A stretch of 64,000 nucleotides of DNA from Excoecaria cochinchinensis (taxonomy: Eukaryota > Streptophyta > Magnoliopsida > Malpighiales > Euphorbiaceae). Below are positions 12,491-24,735 of this stretch, in pieces; the stretch's first letter is position 1, and each line of letters opens with the position of its first letter. The stretch covers positions 6,093,501 to 6,157,500 of the forward strand of contig CANTUQ010000070.1 of the NCBI GenBank assembly GCA_947683425.1, written 5' to 3'. The translations under genes were made by a program, and so were the position numbers. The notes under the pieces were generated by a model. That model was not told the origin of the DNA. It worked only from the letters and a program-made list of their open reading frames with translations, and did no database searches.

Positions 12491-13178
12491 GAAAAGAATG
12501 AGGAAAAATGAAGGGGCTCGGCAGATCGAAAGAAAGAAAAGAGAGTAAGGCAAAGAAGAAGAGAGAAAAAGAAAAGAAAAAGAAAGGGAGCTCAGAGAGA
12601 GGGCCGGCCAAAGAAAGAACACAGGGAATCCAAGCGGACCAAAAGGAAAAGAAAATAGAAAGGAAAAGAGAGCTTAGCATAGAGAGAGCAAGAACAACCC
12701 AAGAAAGTAAAGAAAGAAAGGAAAGCAAATAGAAAAGAGAGAAAGAAAGCCAAATAAGGAGAGAAGAGAGGAGTAGACCAGGGAGAGCACCTGACGCCGG
12801 AGAGAAGGAAAAAGAGGAGAAAAGAGAGAGAGAGGAGGCGAGGCCTCCGCCGGCCAACCACCGCCGCACACGGCGGCACGCACCCCACCGGAAGAACCAG
12901 CACATCCGGACGCTTCAGACGATGGCCTCCGTTCCTCCATCGGACTCCAGCAGCTGACGCGTGAGGGAGAAGAACCCGGACCGTTGCAGCGCGTTTTCCC
13001 GGCGACGGCGACTTCCGATCAGCGCGTGGACACCGCCGGCGGGTTCCTCGGGTGCCGATCTTCCTTCCGGCATAGGTGGTGTCGACCACCTCTCTTCCGG
13101 CGAGGCTCCGGTGAGGTAAGTCCCATTTTCTATTTATTAATATTATTATTATTATTATATTTATTTATTTAATTTTTG

Positions 13179-13181
<3 letters not shown>

Positions 13182-13254
<73 letters not shown>

Positions 13255-13362
13255 TATTCAACTTTCTGTTTACTATTATTATTATTATTGTTGTTGTTAT
13301 TATATGGTTATTGTTAATTAATTGTTATATTTGTTTATTATTAGTATTTTGTGTTATGTTAA

Positions 13363-13453
<91 letters not shown>
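13182..13453. repeat. Two (TTA/ATT)n microsatellites in the 5' LTR
   Basis: Nearly pure TTA/ATT trinucleotide runs at about 13182-13252 and 13363-13453. The same two arrays occur in the 3' LTR at about 19938-19992 and 20117-20170 but are shorter, so most of the LTR length difference is microsatellite slippage. Confidence 0.95.
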
Positions 13454-14402
13454 GTCTAATTTGTGTTAATTTTATGTTGATGTTATTATTTAATTGATTT
13501 GTGATTATTTAATTTTATGTTTTATTATTATTATAATTATTATTGTATTATATTATTATTGTTATTTATTTATGCAATTATTTATGTATTCATTTATTTA
13601 TTTATTTAGAAATATGTAATTTTTATTTCATTGCATTTTATTTATTTGTGGTTTGTAATAATAAATGATTTTTTGACCGCTCTTAAAAAGAACCACCACA
13701 CAAATATTTTCTACTAAAAAGAATGTTTACTAAATAAAATTGGACCAATGTCCTATTTTTATCCAATAAAAATCATCACATAAAAATTGTTTTCCATAAT
13801 GAATGCATGCGGGGACCAATGTCCCCATTGTTAATGAATAACCCGTTTTATGCATGTATCGCACACTTACAAACGAGGGTTGTATTATGCCCTTAATATT
13901 ATTGTAAATTTATTTCATGCTTTAATGCTATTTTATTTTATGCTCTTAAATGGATGAATGCGCCTTAATTTAAATTGCATCGTGTGGAGAGAGAGCGAAT
14001 CAATGATAATTAAAATTTAATCATAAAATAATCGAGGTAGAAATAGATGAGAAATCCCGGACCCAGCTCTGGTCTTTGGGTTCAAGAGGTTAGAGGTCAT
14101 CCTTCAAGATACTTCTTGAGTCACGAGACTTTAGTGCTAATCCTAGGCTCCTTAGGGTGAGGAGTTCACCTTCCATGATCCCTCTGGCTGGCCCAAAATG
14201 GATACCAAGCGCAGTCTTAGGCTCTCCGAGGCGAGAGAAACTTTTCCAATGTTCTATTGGGTGGCGACTCCATGAAACCTCCTTGTTGCCCAACATAGAC
14301 GCACTTACGATTTATTACAAGCTGTCAACGGACCCACAATTGCCCGATCGCCCTCGAGCGGGCGGTCAATGGGCGGCCGCGGGGATCCGGCGCGCGTCAC
14401 AG

Positions 14403-14420
14403 TGGCGACTCCGCTAGGGA
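14403..14420 (+). other. Primer binding site of the Tat-like element
   Basis: TGGCGACTCCGCTAGGGA starts one base after the 5' LTR end. The family PBS is reported to pair with tRNA-Arg in Ogre-type elements; I recall this and cannot verify it here. Confidence 0.75.
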
Positions 14421-17400
14421 CGATATGGTTTGAGATTTCAATTTGAAAATACCTCGTTTAACATTTATGGTTAAAATTTAATTCATAAATTCGCTTTCTC
14501 TCATTTGCATTACATCTCATTAGAGCTTTAGAATATGCTAGTTTGGTCCCTCTATTAGCCTCGGTGCGTTCCTGAAGCACGACCTCATTTTCACTCAATT
14601 TGGGGAAGTGTTAAGGATAATCACCAGCCCAAGTCTCGTACCATCGTGGTATATAAAATAGTGACCCGATCGGTCATTACGCTCGTGATGAGCTAGACCC
14701 GTCGGCAGGGATCATGCTTGGGTAGCCCTAAAGTAACACCACCTTTTGACCAAAGCCCATGTAATGGCAATAGAAACTTCCACTAGGTGAAATGTACCAT
14801 AATATCGTGCTTGCTATTTGGGCCGTCATATATTGAACAAAATCAATTGAATCAGATGATTTTCATCAAAGGCTTTCATGCCCCGATGGGCTTATCTTGA
14901 TTTAATCGAATTGTTTAAATATATAATGGCCAAACATCCATGCGCATGTGCCTTAAAGTAAGAGTTGTTATGCTGCCGGTTTTCCACCGCGCACTATACG
15001 CGTCCACTGGGTTCCCTGTTAACCCTTGGATAAAGCCCACCTAGGAAAGAGACCGCACGACCTCGTGTGTGGGAGAAATAAAGTTGGAAGGATCTAACTG
15101 CTTGCATGTGGCTGTGAATGCTGCACAACATGTACATACATCACATGTCATTCATGTCAAAAAAAAATCAAAAAAAAAAATCAATCAAAAATCAAAAAAA
15201 GAAAAAATATATAAATATATAAGATATAAAAAATAAAAAATACATTTCATATTGTGTGTATATACCCTTTTGCCTGCATATTATTTTTTCATACATATAC
15301 AATCACGTGTATATTTATTTTCATACATTGCATTGCATAATTGCAATTTATTGATTTTTTCACTCCATCTGCATAATTCACGATCATGTATTGTATATTG
15401 CCATACACGCATCATTCTAACAATTTGAATTTTCAGCCATTATAGATTCATTTAAGTGGATTAGAGGCCCTGACGGTCGATTAGTAAGGACAGATTCGCC
15501 CTTTGGATTGCTCGAATTAGTGCTTGATTGGGATCTTGAGACACTCTCAGCATCTAGTACCTCATCCTCATTATTCACGAGTACCTACTATTCCACAACC
15601 ATCTGTTGATCCACAACAACCGATAGCCCATGCTGGGGGCAAGCCGAACCACTTGTTAATCCACAACAATAAATAGTCCATGCTAGGGGCAAGCCGAACC
15701 ACCTGCTGGTGGAGAGGCTCTTTTTATTGGCAATGCTACTGTCAAACTGTCAATGAGCATGGAGCTGCGACACTTATTGAGCCAAGAAGGGCAAGAGTTC
15801 ATAATCCCGAGGAGGATTTTGTGGAAGAAGATGAGATTGAGGACATAGCAGCCCACCAACGCTGGCCAGTTAATGGATCAATGCTAAATTCTGAGGGATT
15901 GAATGCAAGATCTTATCAACAATAAAGAAATTGTTGACCCAGAGAAGAAGGGGAAATAAAAGCTGATGACAGATGAACAATGTTTTTGTATATTTGTATA
16001 TTATTTCTAATGATTTCATTTCTCATGATCATGATACATTCATTCATTTTGACATTAATTCAATTAATACTACTGCATTTAATCTTGGAATTTTGGAAAA
16101 TCCAAAGAAAATCTTGATGGCATCTGATATAACTCCTGAAGGGAGAGAGATTCAGAGAGAAAATAAGGAAGACAAACTAGTTGCAATTAGGAGATTGGAT
16201 GAAAACTCACTAAGAGCACTAAAACCTTTCTGATTACCCGTCGAAACGATCTCTGGATAAGACAGAACCTGGAAAATGATTTAGGCAATCTTTTCTTTAT
16301 ATAGCTCTCTAAATGACTATTTCCTACCCTTGTTCTGCAATCGCTTGCTAGCCCATTGAGCCTTTATGCAGGTATGCTGAATGCGTACCAATTTTGTTGT
16401 TACACACATTAAAACTACCCCCTCGCCTAAAATGATTTTGGCTTTCCCTTAGAAGAGTGGCCGCTCTAAAACTGATGGATGTACATTTGAACAATTCTTT
16501 GGACTATTAAAAAAAAATTGCCTTGATAAGAGCAAGTTCAGACTTTGGAAAGAGGGTTTAGTCATGCATGAAAGGTATGAGCTCAAAAAAAAAAAAAAGA
16601 AGCGAAAGCAAAAAGAAAAAAAAGAAAAAAAAAAGAAAGCGAAAAATCCAAAAAGAAAAAAATGAATGAAAAATGAAAGAAACAGAAGCAAAGAAAAGAA
16701 AAAAGAAGAATAAAAAAAAAAAAGAGCTCAAAATGGTGACCAATTGACTAGTCTCAATGATTGCCCTTCTGATCTCAAGGAGCTAGAACGTTATCAAGTC
16801 CAAATTCAAGAATACTTTTGAGCTGAGAACGGTCCATCCATCAGTTGAGAAAATATCGCGGCCATTTTTCTCTAGCGACCTGATCTTTCTTTGACAGCCA
16901 TCTACCTAAGCCTGACATTACAACCAAAGTAAGACCTCTTGATTCTGGGTTCAGTCTTATCCAATTAGCGGAGATGACCTTTTAATAAGGTTTGGTACGT
17001 AAGAAGAGGCCTATGGTGTTTCTTGAGCCTCAAGCGAGAAGCCATGAGTGCATTCATGCATTCGAGTTAAGTCTTGTCTCCAACGTTGCTTCTAGAATTT
17101 GCATTCAAAAGATTAAATGAGAGCAGAGAGAAAATATTCAATCATGAGAATCAAAAAGAGAGCAGATTGATAACAGGAGTTTGATGCCTTCAAGATCCAT
17201 CCCGAGATTGGATGAGGGTTTGTATCTTGAGATTAATGCCAAATAATGATCATATATCATGAAATCAAATTGAAATATGTGCATTTATGCAATGGTATTG
17301 ATGTAACCAGAATAGTTCATCTGATGTACAAAAGAAAAAAAAAAGAAATAAAAAAAAATAAGAAGAAAAAAAAAGAAAAAAAGGCCGTTAGAGATGAAAA

Positions 17401-17970
17401 CCGTAATTGGCGCTCTAAGCAAAAGTTAGGCCAAAGGACAGGGTGAAAACCTGAAAACAGGCAGTCTGTCCTAAAAAAAAAACAAAAAAAAAGAAAAAAA
17501 AAAGAAAGAAAAAAAAAAGAAAGAAAAAAAAAGAAGAAGAAGAAGAAAAAGCCGCTGGATTGGGTTGGGTCAATTCCAGGCAAAAATAAGCCACAGGGTC
17601 ATGTGAAAATCCGAAAGGATGCATTTTCCGCCAAGAAAAGCTAGTGTGAAAATCCACAAGGGACGCACTACCTTAAAATAATGACTACAGGTTTCAGATG
17701 AGAACCTCATGATCCCCAAAGAGCATGAAATTCAAAGGCAATTCCAGAAGGCACCGATCTTACTGCAAATTGCAACCAAATCGGCTGTCGCCTCCAAATC
17801 CACTTAGATGAATTTTTATACTGCATTGCTGCATACACATGCATTTCACTTGCATGCTCACCTATTTTTCCTGCATATTTGCCTTTCTAAGTCTTGCAGA
17901 AAAAGAGACTCGATGCGGACACCGGCAAAAACCGAGTGACGACATCATTCCAAACATCAATCAAGATCAA
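14421..17970 (+). other. Interior of the Tat-like element: no gag-pol, short coding relics, A-rich tracts
   Basis: No retroviral domain is recognisable. Two short frames look residual. The one at 15680-15925 has an acidic EEDFVEEDEIED stretch. The one at 15973-16233 ends DITPEGREIQRENKEDKLVA, a Pro-Glu and Lys/Glu pattern like the segment before reverse transcriptase in Tat/Athila polyproteins (tentative). Long poly-A/AAG tracts occur at 15160-15240, 16586-16730, 17331-17385 and 17472-17552. They generate spurious Lys-rich and Phe-rich frames. Confidence 0.6.
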
Positions 17971-18550
17971 ACCCAAGACCTCTCAGGGGGCAGATAATCA
18001 ACCAAAGACCTCTCAGGGGGCACACAATCAATCCAAGACCTCTCAGGGGGCACAATCAACCAAAGACCTCTCAGGGGGCAGTTATCAAACCCAAGACCTC
18101 TCAGGGGGCAGATCTCAACCAAAGACCTCCCAGGGGACAGTTATCAAACCCAAGACCTCTCAGGGGGCAGATCTCAACCAAAGACTTCTCAGGGGGCAGT
18201 TATCAAACCCAAGACCTCTCAGGGGGCAGATCTCAACCAAAGACCTCTCAGGGGGCAGTTCTCATCCCAAGACCTCTCAGGGGGCACATAATCAAATCCA
18301 AGACCTCTCAGGGGGCACATAATCAACCCAAGACCTCTCAGGGGGCAGATCTCAGCCAAAGAGCTCTCAGGGGGCACAATCAACCCAAGACCTCTCAGGG
18401 GGCAGATCTCAACCAAAGACCTCTCAGGGGGCACAATCAACCCAAGACCTCTCAGGGGGCAGTTCTCAACCCAAGACCTCTTAGGGGGCAGATAATCAAC
18501 CCAAGACCTCTCAGGGGGCAGATCTCAACCAAAGACCTCTCAGGGGGCGC
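17971..18550 (+). repeat. Minisatellite of about 20 copies, 29-bp unit, before the 3' LTR
   Basis: The core AAGACCTCTCAGGGGGCA is strictly conserved. It alternates with short linkers such as GATCTCAACC, GTTATCAAACC and ACAATCAACC, giving a ~25-31-bp period. A few units carry point changes (for example GAGCTCTC near 18361 and CTCCCAGGGGACA near 18127). Tandem arrays in the 3' UTR are characteristic of Tat/Ogre elements and are a known source of satellite DNA. Confidence 0.95.
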
Positions 18551-18761
18551 CACTCAACAGAACGGCTAGCACGATGACGGCACTACCACTCTATGGAGGG
18601 TTAGCACGATCACGGCATTGCCGCTTCTGCAATCACAACAACAGCACTCAATTCAAGAAGACAGCCGCCTCAGGGAGGTGTCTCTGTATCTCTTTCTCTC
18701 TCTGAATTTAGGACTTTCTCTTTAAATTTTGGCTCACCTAGGTGTCTATGCCCTAACTTCT

Positions 18762-18778
18762 CCAAAATTGGGGGCAAC
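18762..18778 (+). other. Polypurine-tract-like site before the 3' LTR
   Basis: CCAAAATTGGGGGCAAC directly precedes the 3' LTR start TGTAGACACC. It is purine-rich but interrupted by pyrimidines. Position is right for second-strand priming. Confidence 0.55.
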
Positions 18779-19934
18779 TGTAGACACCGGGTCCCGAGTC
18801 CGGCATAAAATGGCAATGGTGATTTTTTTTTATCCTTGATTATTCCCTCCGAAAAAAAATTAAATTAGATATAAATATGTGTGTGAAATTAAAAATTAAT
18901 TAGTTAATGTAGTTAGTTACTTGAGTAATTAATATTATTATATGATTAAAGTGCATGTATAATTAAAGTTTAAAGTGTATAATTAATTAGATAAATATAT
19001 ATATATATGATAATTTAAATGGATTAAATGTTTAATTAATTAGATAAATTATATATTAAGTTGATTAATTATATTAATGTGTAATATTTAATTAATATGT
19101 AATGTTTAAATTAATTAATGTGTGTGTTATTTGAATTAAGTTAAATTAATTAAAATTAAGAAAAGAAGAAAAGGAGGGAATTAAAGAGGAAAATACATTG
19201 ATGACCCTTAACCCTAATTTGAGGGTGTGTAAAAAGAAAAGAATGAGGAAAAATGAAGGGGCTCGGCAGATCGAAAGAAAGAAAAAGAAAAGAAAAGAGA
19301 GCAAGGCAAAGAAGAAGAGAGAAAAAGAAAAGAAAAAGAAAGGGAGCACAGAGAGAGGGCCGGCCAAAGAAAGAACACAGGGAATCCAAGCGGACCAAAA
19401 GGAAAAGAAAATAGAAAGGAAAAGAGAGCTTAGCACAGAGAGAGCAAGAACAACCCAAGAAAATAAAGAAAGAAAGGAAAGCAAATAGAAAAGAGAGAAA
19501 GAAAGCCAAATAAGGAGAGAAGAGAGGAGTAGACCAGGGAGAGCACCTGACGCCGGAGAGAAGGAAAAAGAGGAGAAAAGAGAGAGAGAGGAGGCGAGGC
19601 CTCCGCCGGCCAACCACCGCCGCACACGGCGGCACGCGCCCCACCGGAAGAACCAGCACATCCGGAAGCTTCAGACGATGGCCTCCGTTCCTCCATCGGA
19701 CTCCGGCAGCCGACGCGTGAGGGAGAAGAACCCGGACCGTTGCAGCGCGTTTTCCCGGCGACGGCGACTTCCGATCGGCGCGTGGACACCGCCGGCGGGT
19801 TCCTCGGGTGCCGATCTTCCTTCCGGCATAGGTGGTGTCGACCACCTCTCTTCCGGCGAGGCTCCGGTGAGGTAAGTCCCATTTTCTATTTATTAATATT
19901 ATTATTATTATTATATTTATTTATTTAATTTTTG

Positions 19935-19992
<58 letters not shown>

Positions 19993-20115
19993 TATTCAAC
20001 TTTCTGTTTACTATTATTATTATTATTATTATTGTTATTATATGGTTATTGTTAATTAATTGTTATATTTGTTTATTATTAGTATTTTGTGTTATGTTAA
20101 TATTATTATTGTTAA

Positions 20116-20170
<55 letters not shown>

Positions 20171-21107
20171 GTCTAATTTGTGTTAATTTTATGTTGATGT
20201 TATTATTTAATTGATTTGTGATTATTTAATTTTATGTTTTATTATTATTATAATTATTATTGTATTATATTATTATTGTTATTTATTTATGCAATTATTT
20301 ATGTATTCATTTATTTATTTATTTAGAAATATGTAATTTTTATTTCATTGTATTTTATTTATTTGTGGTTTGTAATAATAAATGATTTTTTGACCGCTCT
20401 TAAAAAGAACCACCACACAAATATTTTCTACTAAAATGAATGTTTACTAAATAAAATTAGACCAATGTCCTATTTTTATCCAATAAAAATCATCACATAA
20501 AAATTATTTTCCATAATGAATGCATGCGGGGACCAATGTCCCCATTGTTAATGAATAACCCGTTTTATGCATGTATCGCACACTTACAAACGAGGGTTGT
20601 ATTATGCCCTTAATATTATTGTAAATTTATTTCATGCTTTAATGCTATTTTATTTTATGCTCTTAAATGGATGAATGCGCCTTAATTTAAATTGCATCGT
20701 GTGGAGAGAGAGCGAATCAATGATAATTAAAATTTAATCATAAAATAATCGAGGTAGAAATAGATGAGAAATCCCGGACCCAGCTCTGGTCTTTGGGCTC
20801 AAGAGGTTAGAGGTCATCCTTCAAGATACTTCTTGAGTCACGAGGCTTTAGCGCTAATCCTAGGCTCCTTAGGGTGAGGAGTTCACCTTCCATGATCCCT
20901 CTGGCTGGCCCAAAATGGATACCAAGCGCAGTCTTAGGCTCTCCGAGGCGAGAGAAACTTTCCCAATGTTCTATTGGGTGGCGACTCCATGAAACCTCCT
21001 TGTTGCCCAACATAGACGCACTTACGATTTATTGCAAGCTGTCAACGGACCCACAATTGCCCGATCGCCCTCGAGCGGGCGGCCGCGGGGATCCGGTGCG
21101 CGTCACA
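18779..21107 (+). repeat. 3' LTR (Tat/Ogre-like)
   Basis: Aligns end to end with 12030-14401 apart from microsatellite length, a small purine insertion near 19280 and the missing 11-bp duplication. About 25 base differences were counted by eye. The TATA box is mutated to TGTAAAAA. Confidence 0.93.
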
Positions 21108-21112
21108 CATAG
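21108..21112. repeat. Target-site duplication CATAG (right copy)
   Basis: Identical to 12025-12029. Confidence 0.95.
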
Positions 21113-21239
21113 TTAGTACCATCACATGTCAATTTTCATATTTAACTTCAATTCAATTCTATATTGTATTTCTTCAAATTAATTCATAATTAGTTTTACC
21201 AAATTATAAATATAATAAAAAATTATCAATGTAATAAAA

Positions 21240-22790
21240 ATTATAATAAAATATATATACATAACAAAAAATATAAAAACGAATAAAATACCTAAATAAA
21301 AAATTAATACACATTTATACTTATTATTAACAAAATCAATTTAATATAGAAAAACTGACCTTTAGTGAAGCAATCAGTCGGAGAGAGAGGGTAGTCGGGG
21401 GCAACAGCAGAAACGCAGTCCAAGCCTAACAAAATATAGGATGCGGACGGATGGGAGTGGGAACACGCGTGCAGGGGAGCTAAACGTCAGTGAAGAACGG
21501 CGATGGCGGGGTACATGCATTAAGATATATAATATAATTTAAGAAAATTTAAAATTATACTGACATATATATATCATGCACACACATCCCATAAAATTAA
21601 CAATAATACAAAATTAAAACAATACTACATATAATAACAAATATACCTCAAATTTAATAATATTTTAACTATAATAACAATATATACAATACAAAATATA
21701 TGGACAATCTGTTCGCAAAACTACTGTAACACCCATACCCGGTCCAGTAAGGGCCAGGTACCGAATATTACCTAACTAGAGTTTTCTTTGTATCTAAAAT
21801 TGAATTAATACTTGACAACTTCCATTACTTTTGTAAATTAAAATGCTCAAAATTTTATGGAAAAACGGACAGAGTTTTCCTTGTACGGGTCCCTATCCCC
21901 CTGTTAAACAATAGCAAATTTTATACTTCTATAAACTATCCACACATCTCAACTCCATTAAAAACCCTATGCAATATCAAATTTTCCTATCCACCTCAAA
22001 TATTCAAATAAAAGGGTAAATTCACCAACAGTTGTGAATTTATCCTTTCAATTCATACATTGTCCAACGTAAAAATATAACATCCATCTCCATCATCCAT
22101 GCATATATTTACCATAAATTTCAACATCCAAAATTCATCATTCAAAATAGATTACAAATCAAATTGTAAAATAGCTTTCTTTAATCCATTAACTAGCTCA
22201 GATTTAATATTCCAAAGGAAAATGTCAAAAGAAATACTAAGTCCAAGTATATGTACAAAGTAAATTTGTACTTTAATTTACCCATTCACACTATGGCACC
22301 ATATGGCCTTAAAGTATCATTACTACACAGTCATTACAGTATCATTGCTACACAGTCATGAAATATATATACACAAAACAATAAATATTTACATAAATAA
22401 ATTATCTAATTAAAAAAATAATACAAATATATACGCATTATTAACAAACTAATTTTAATACAAAAAAACTTACCTCTGGTAAAGCAACCGATAAGAGAGG
22501 GAGGTTCGATTGCGGCAGCGACAAAAACGCAGCTTCTATCTGATGGATAAAAGAAGCCGACACATGGGGGAGCTAAATGCGGAACCAATTACGGCGGTAA
22601 CGGGTACATACAATAACAAATATAATATAATTTTAATATAAATTTTAAGTATAACAACATATGTAATACACACTTACAAAGAAAATTAAACATAATACAA
22701 ATTTAAACAACACTACATATAATAACAAATATACCACAAAGTTTATAATATTTTAACTATAATAACAATATATACAATACAAAAAATATA
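21240..22790 (-). repeat. Duplicated leader segment of the CACTA (two diverged units)
   Basis: Blocks around 21290-21720 and 22415-22790 share the same order: 'ATTATTAACAAA...AAACT(G/T)ACCT', an exon-like GC-richer part, then 'ACTACATATAATAACAAATATACC' and 'AATATTTTAACTATAATAACAATA'. A third partial unit may be at 24380-24500. On the minus strand each GC-richer block ends in a donor-like GGTAAG or AGGTCAG, so these look like repeated 5' untranslated exons of the transposase transcript. A gypsy-like scrap (21725-22305) separates the units. Confidence 0.6.
21725..22305 (+). repeat. Ty3/gypsy-like LTR fragment
   Basis: Begins TGTAACACCCATACCCGGTCC, a typical gypsy LTR start, and is unlike the surrounding CACTA sequence. 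ACTAC precedes it and also occurs at about 22322, which may be a duplication, but the end is not a canonical CA. A 25-bp near-repeat (GTATCATT[A/G]CTACACAGTCAT) follows. Borders uncertain. Confidence 0.4.
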
Positions 22791-23089
22791 CACAAAAAAA
22801 AATAAATACATGCACATATATAACACATAATTAAAACAATAATACATATAATTTTAACAAACATGCCATAAAATAAAAAAAAATTATAACATAATAACAA
22901 TCATGATAGAAGATATATACACCAAAATAATATATATACACAAATTTAATACCAAAATAAAACAATGAGAATATGCCACAATTTTAAAAAATATATATAA
23001 ATATAATAAACATTTTTATACAATATAATATATACACACAAAACACTATATATATACATAAATAGCATACCAAATTAATAATAAATACA

Positions 23090-23097
23090 CATACAAT
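23090..23097. repeat. 8-bp target duplication CATACAAT (left)
   Basis: Perfect match to 24169-24176 on the other side of the hAT element. Confidence 0.92.
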
Positions 23098-24168
23098 TAG
23101 GGGTGTGCATAACCGAACCGAACCGAATTGATTTTGGTCTATTTGATTCGGTTTTCGGTTTTTTCGGTTCAAAACCGCAATATTATTTCGGTTCTTCAGT
23201 TCGGTTCTTAAAGTTGAAAAATCGAAAAAATCGAACCGACCAAACTTTTTTAAACTCACCGTTTTATATATATATATATATATTTAACTCAACTGTAAAA
23301 CAATCTGTAAAACAAATTCAACCAACCAACAACCATACAATCTGTAAAATAAATTCAACTCAAAATCTGTAAATCAAATTCAACCAACCAACAATCTGTG
23401 TAAATACAACAAATTCAACCAACAATCCACACAGATCTAACACTTTTAACAAATTCAACCAATAATCTGTATATAAATAAAACAAATTCAACAAATTATT
23501 TACAAAACAGATCTAAAATGTTACAAACAATCTATATATATATAAAACAAATTCAATAAATTATATATAAAACAGATCTAAAATGTTACAAACTTGATTT
23601 TCGGTGACCCGGGAGCAACGGAGATCGTACGAGGGAGGGAAGGAGCATGGGGCAGGCGGCGACAGGGGGGGCGGCAGGGACCAGATCTTCCCCGAGAGAG
23701 AGAGAGAAGGGAAGCGAGAGAGGAAGGGGGAGAAAGAGAAGGGGACGGTAGCGACTCCGATCGGAGACGAAGAAGCACAGGATAGAGGGGGAGAGAGAGA
23801 GAGAAGGGAAGAGAGAGAGGAAGGGAGGGGGAGAGAGAAATGGGGACAGTGGCGGAGGCGACTAGGCGAGCTCCGATCGAGGACAAAGAGGACGGTGGCG
23901 GAGGCGAATGGCGAGCTCCGATCGGCGACGAAGAAGTAGAGGAGGGGGGAGAGAGAGAGAGAGACTGAAAAAAGTAAATCAATTTTAGATTGATATAAGC
24001 AGGAAACCGGTTGGACCGAACCGAACCGACCGAAATAATTTTGATTTATTCGGTTTCGGTCTTAATAATTTTGGTTTGCGGTTCGGTTCTAAAAAATATT
24101 GAAATTCGATTTTCGGTCTGTTCGGTTCGGTCCAAAACCGAACCGAACCGACCATTTGCACACCCCTA
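23098..24168. mobile_element. Non-autonomous hAT element with a purine-rich GC-rich core, nested in the CACTA
   Basis: Termini TAGGGGTGTGCA and TGCACACCCCTA are exact inverted repeats, flanked by a perfect 8-bp duplication, as expected for hAT. Both subterminal regions carry arrays of CCGAACCGAACCG and related motifs in inverted orientation. The 1.07-kb interior has no transposase. Its right half (about 23594-23960) is a GC-rich block of GAGAGA tracts and GGCGGC/GATCGG motifs with repeated GAGCTCCGATCG(G/A) phrases, unlike the AT-rich left half. Confidence 0.9.
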
Positions 24169-24176
24169 CATACAAT
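24169..24176. repeat. 8-bp target duplication CATACAAT (right)
   Basis: Identical to 23090-23097. Confidence 0.92.
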
Positions 24177-24424
24177 ATGCAACAAAATTATAAATAATAT
24201 AAACATAATAATAATTACAATTCAATATACATACACAAACAAAATACCACATTAAAATAATATTGCACACAATATACCACAAATTTAAAACAATTATAAA
24301 TAATATAATAATTATAATACTATATAAATAAAACAAAAATAAAAAAAATATACACACAAATATAATACTAAATTAAAATAATAAAAACATTTAATAATAC
24401 ACGAAATAAAAAAAAAGGAAATAC

Positions 24425-24735
24425 ATACCATGGTTGAAGATCTCGCCAAAAAAAGAGGGGAATCAGCGGCGGGAGGCACCAGAACGGCCGAAGGATGGAA
24501 GCAGCTCCACTAACGTACGCGTGGAAGGGAGAAAAAACTTGCGATTCCTCGCGCAAGGGAGGATCCACACGGGGGAGGAAGCACCGGATTAGAGAGGAAC
24601 GCCGACATTGACGTCGAGAGGGCCCGGGATCTGCACGGTGCCAGAGGATGGAGGAGGGGGGTGATGGGGGAGCAGATCGGGAAGAGGAGAGAGGGTAAAG
24701 AAGAGGGAGAGAGAACGAGAAAGAAAGGAAAAGGG
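24425..24735 (-). other. Presumed first (non-coding) exon of the CACTA transposase transcript
   Basis: A GC-rich block directly downstream (minus strand) of the TATA box and upstream of an AT-rich stretch. It starts purine/pyrimidine-biased and ends near CATGGTATG, which provides a possible GT donor. No long ORF links it to the transposase. Inferred from position and composition. Confidence 0.45.

Larger units (their letters stand above)
12030..14401 (+). repeat. 5' LTR (Tat/Ogre-like)
   Basis: Starts TGTAGACACCGGGTCCC and ends GCGCGTCACA. It carries a telobox-like AACCCTAA (12465-12472) just upstream of a TATAAAAA box (12483-12490), then a purine-rich leader, a GC-rich segment (about 12780-13120), two long TTA/ATT microsatellites, and a PBS-like GTGGCGACTCC at 14261-14271. 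It has an 11-bp duplication (GGTCAATGGGC region near 14365) absent from the 3' LTR. Confidence 0.93.
12030..21107 (+). mobile_element. Complete but non-autonomous Tat/Ogre-like LTR retrotransposon nested in the CACTA
   Basis: Two LTRs of about 2.37 and 2.33 kb (both TGTAGACACC...GTCACA) flank a 4.4-kb interior and are bounded by a perfect CATAG duplication. The primer site TGGCGACTCCGCTAGGGA resembles that reported for Ogre/Tat elements (tRNA-Arg type, from memory). The interior has no gag, reverse transcriptase or integrase; it holds short coding remnants, A-rich tracts and a minisatellite before the 3' LTR. This is the structure of a non-autonomous derivative mobilised in trans. About 25 substitutions between the LTRs (hand count over ~2.25 kb, nearly all transitions) suggest a fairly recent insertion. 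Confidence 0.9.

Noticed and set aside
12411..13089. Antisense frames of 164-165 aa in the Tat-like LTR, with longer versions (to 229 aa) in the other LTR
   Set aside because: They run opposite to a purine-rich, GC-rich leader, are Ser/Leu/Phe low-complexity, differ in length between the two LTRs and contain no domain.
13176..13469. 97-aa frame rich in Tyr, Ile and Leu
   Set aside because: Pure translation of the TTA/ATT microsatellite; length changes with slippage in the other LTR.
16449..17657. Several Phe- or Lys-rich frames
   Set aside because: Translations of poly-A/AAG tracts in the Tat-like interior.
17971..18550. CRISPR-like look of the regular repeat array
   Set aside because: Plant nuclear context, the linkers are themselves repeated, no cas genes, and it sits inside an LTR retrotransposon 3' region.
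23578..23982. 134-aa Ser/Pro/Leu frame opposite the purine-rich hAT core
   Set aside because: Low-complexity translation of CT-rich DNA with no domain; better explained by composition.
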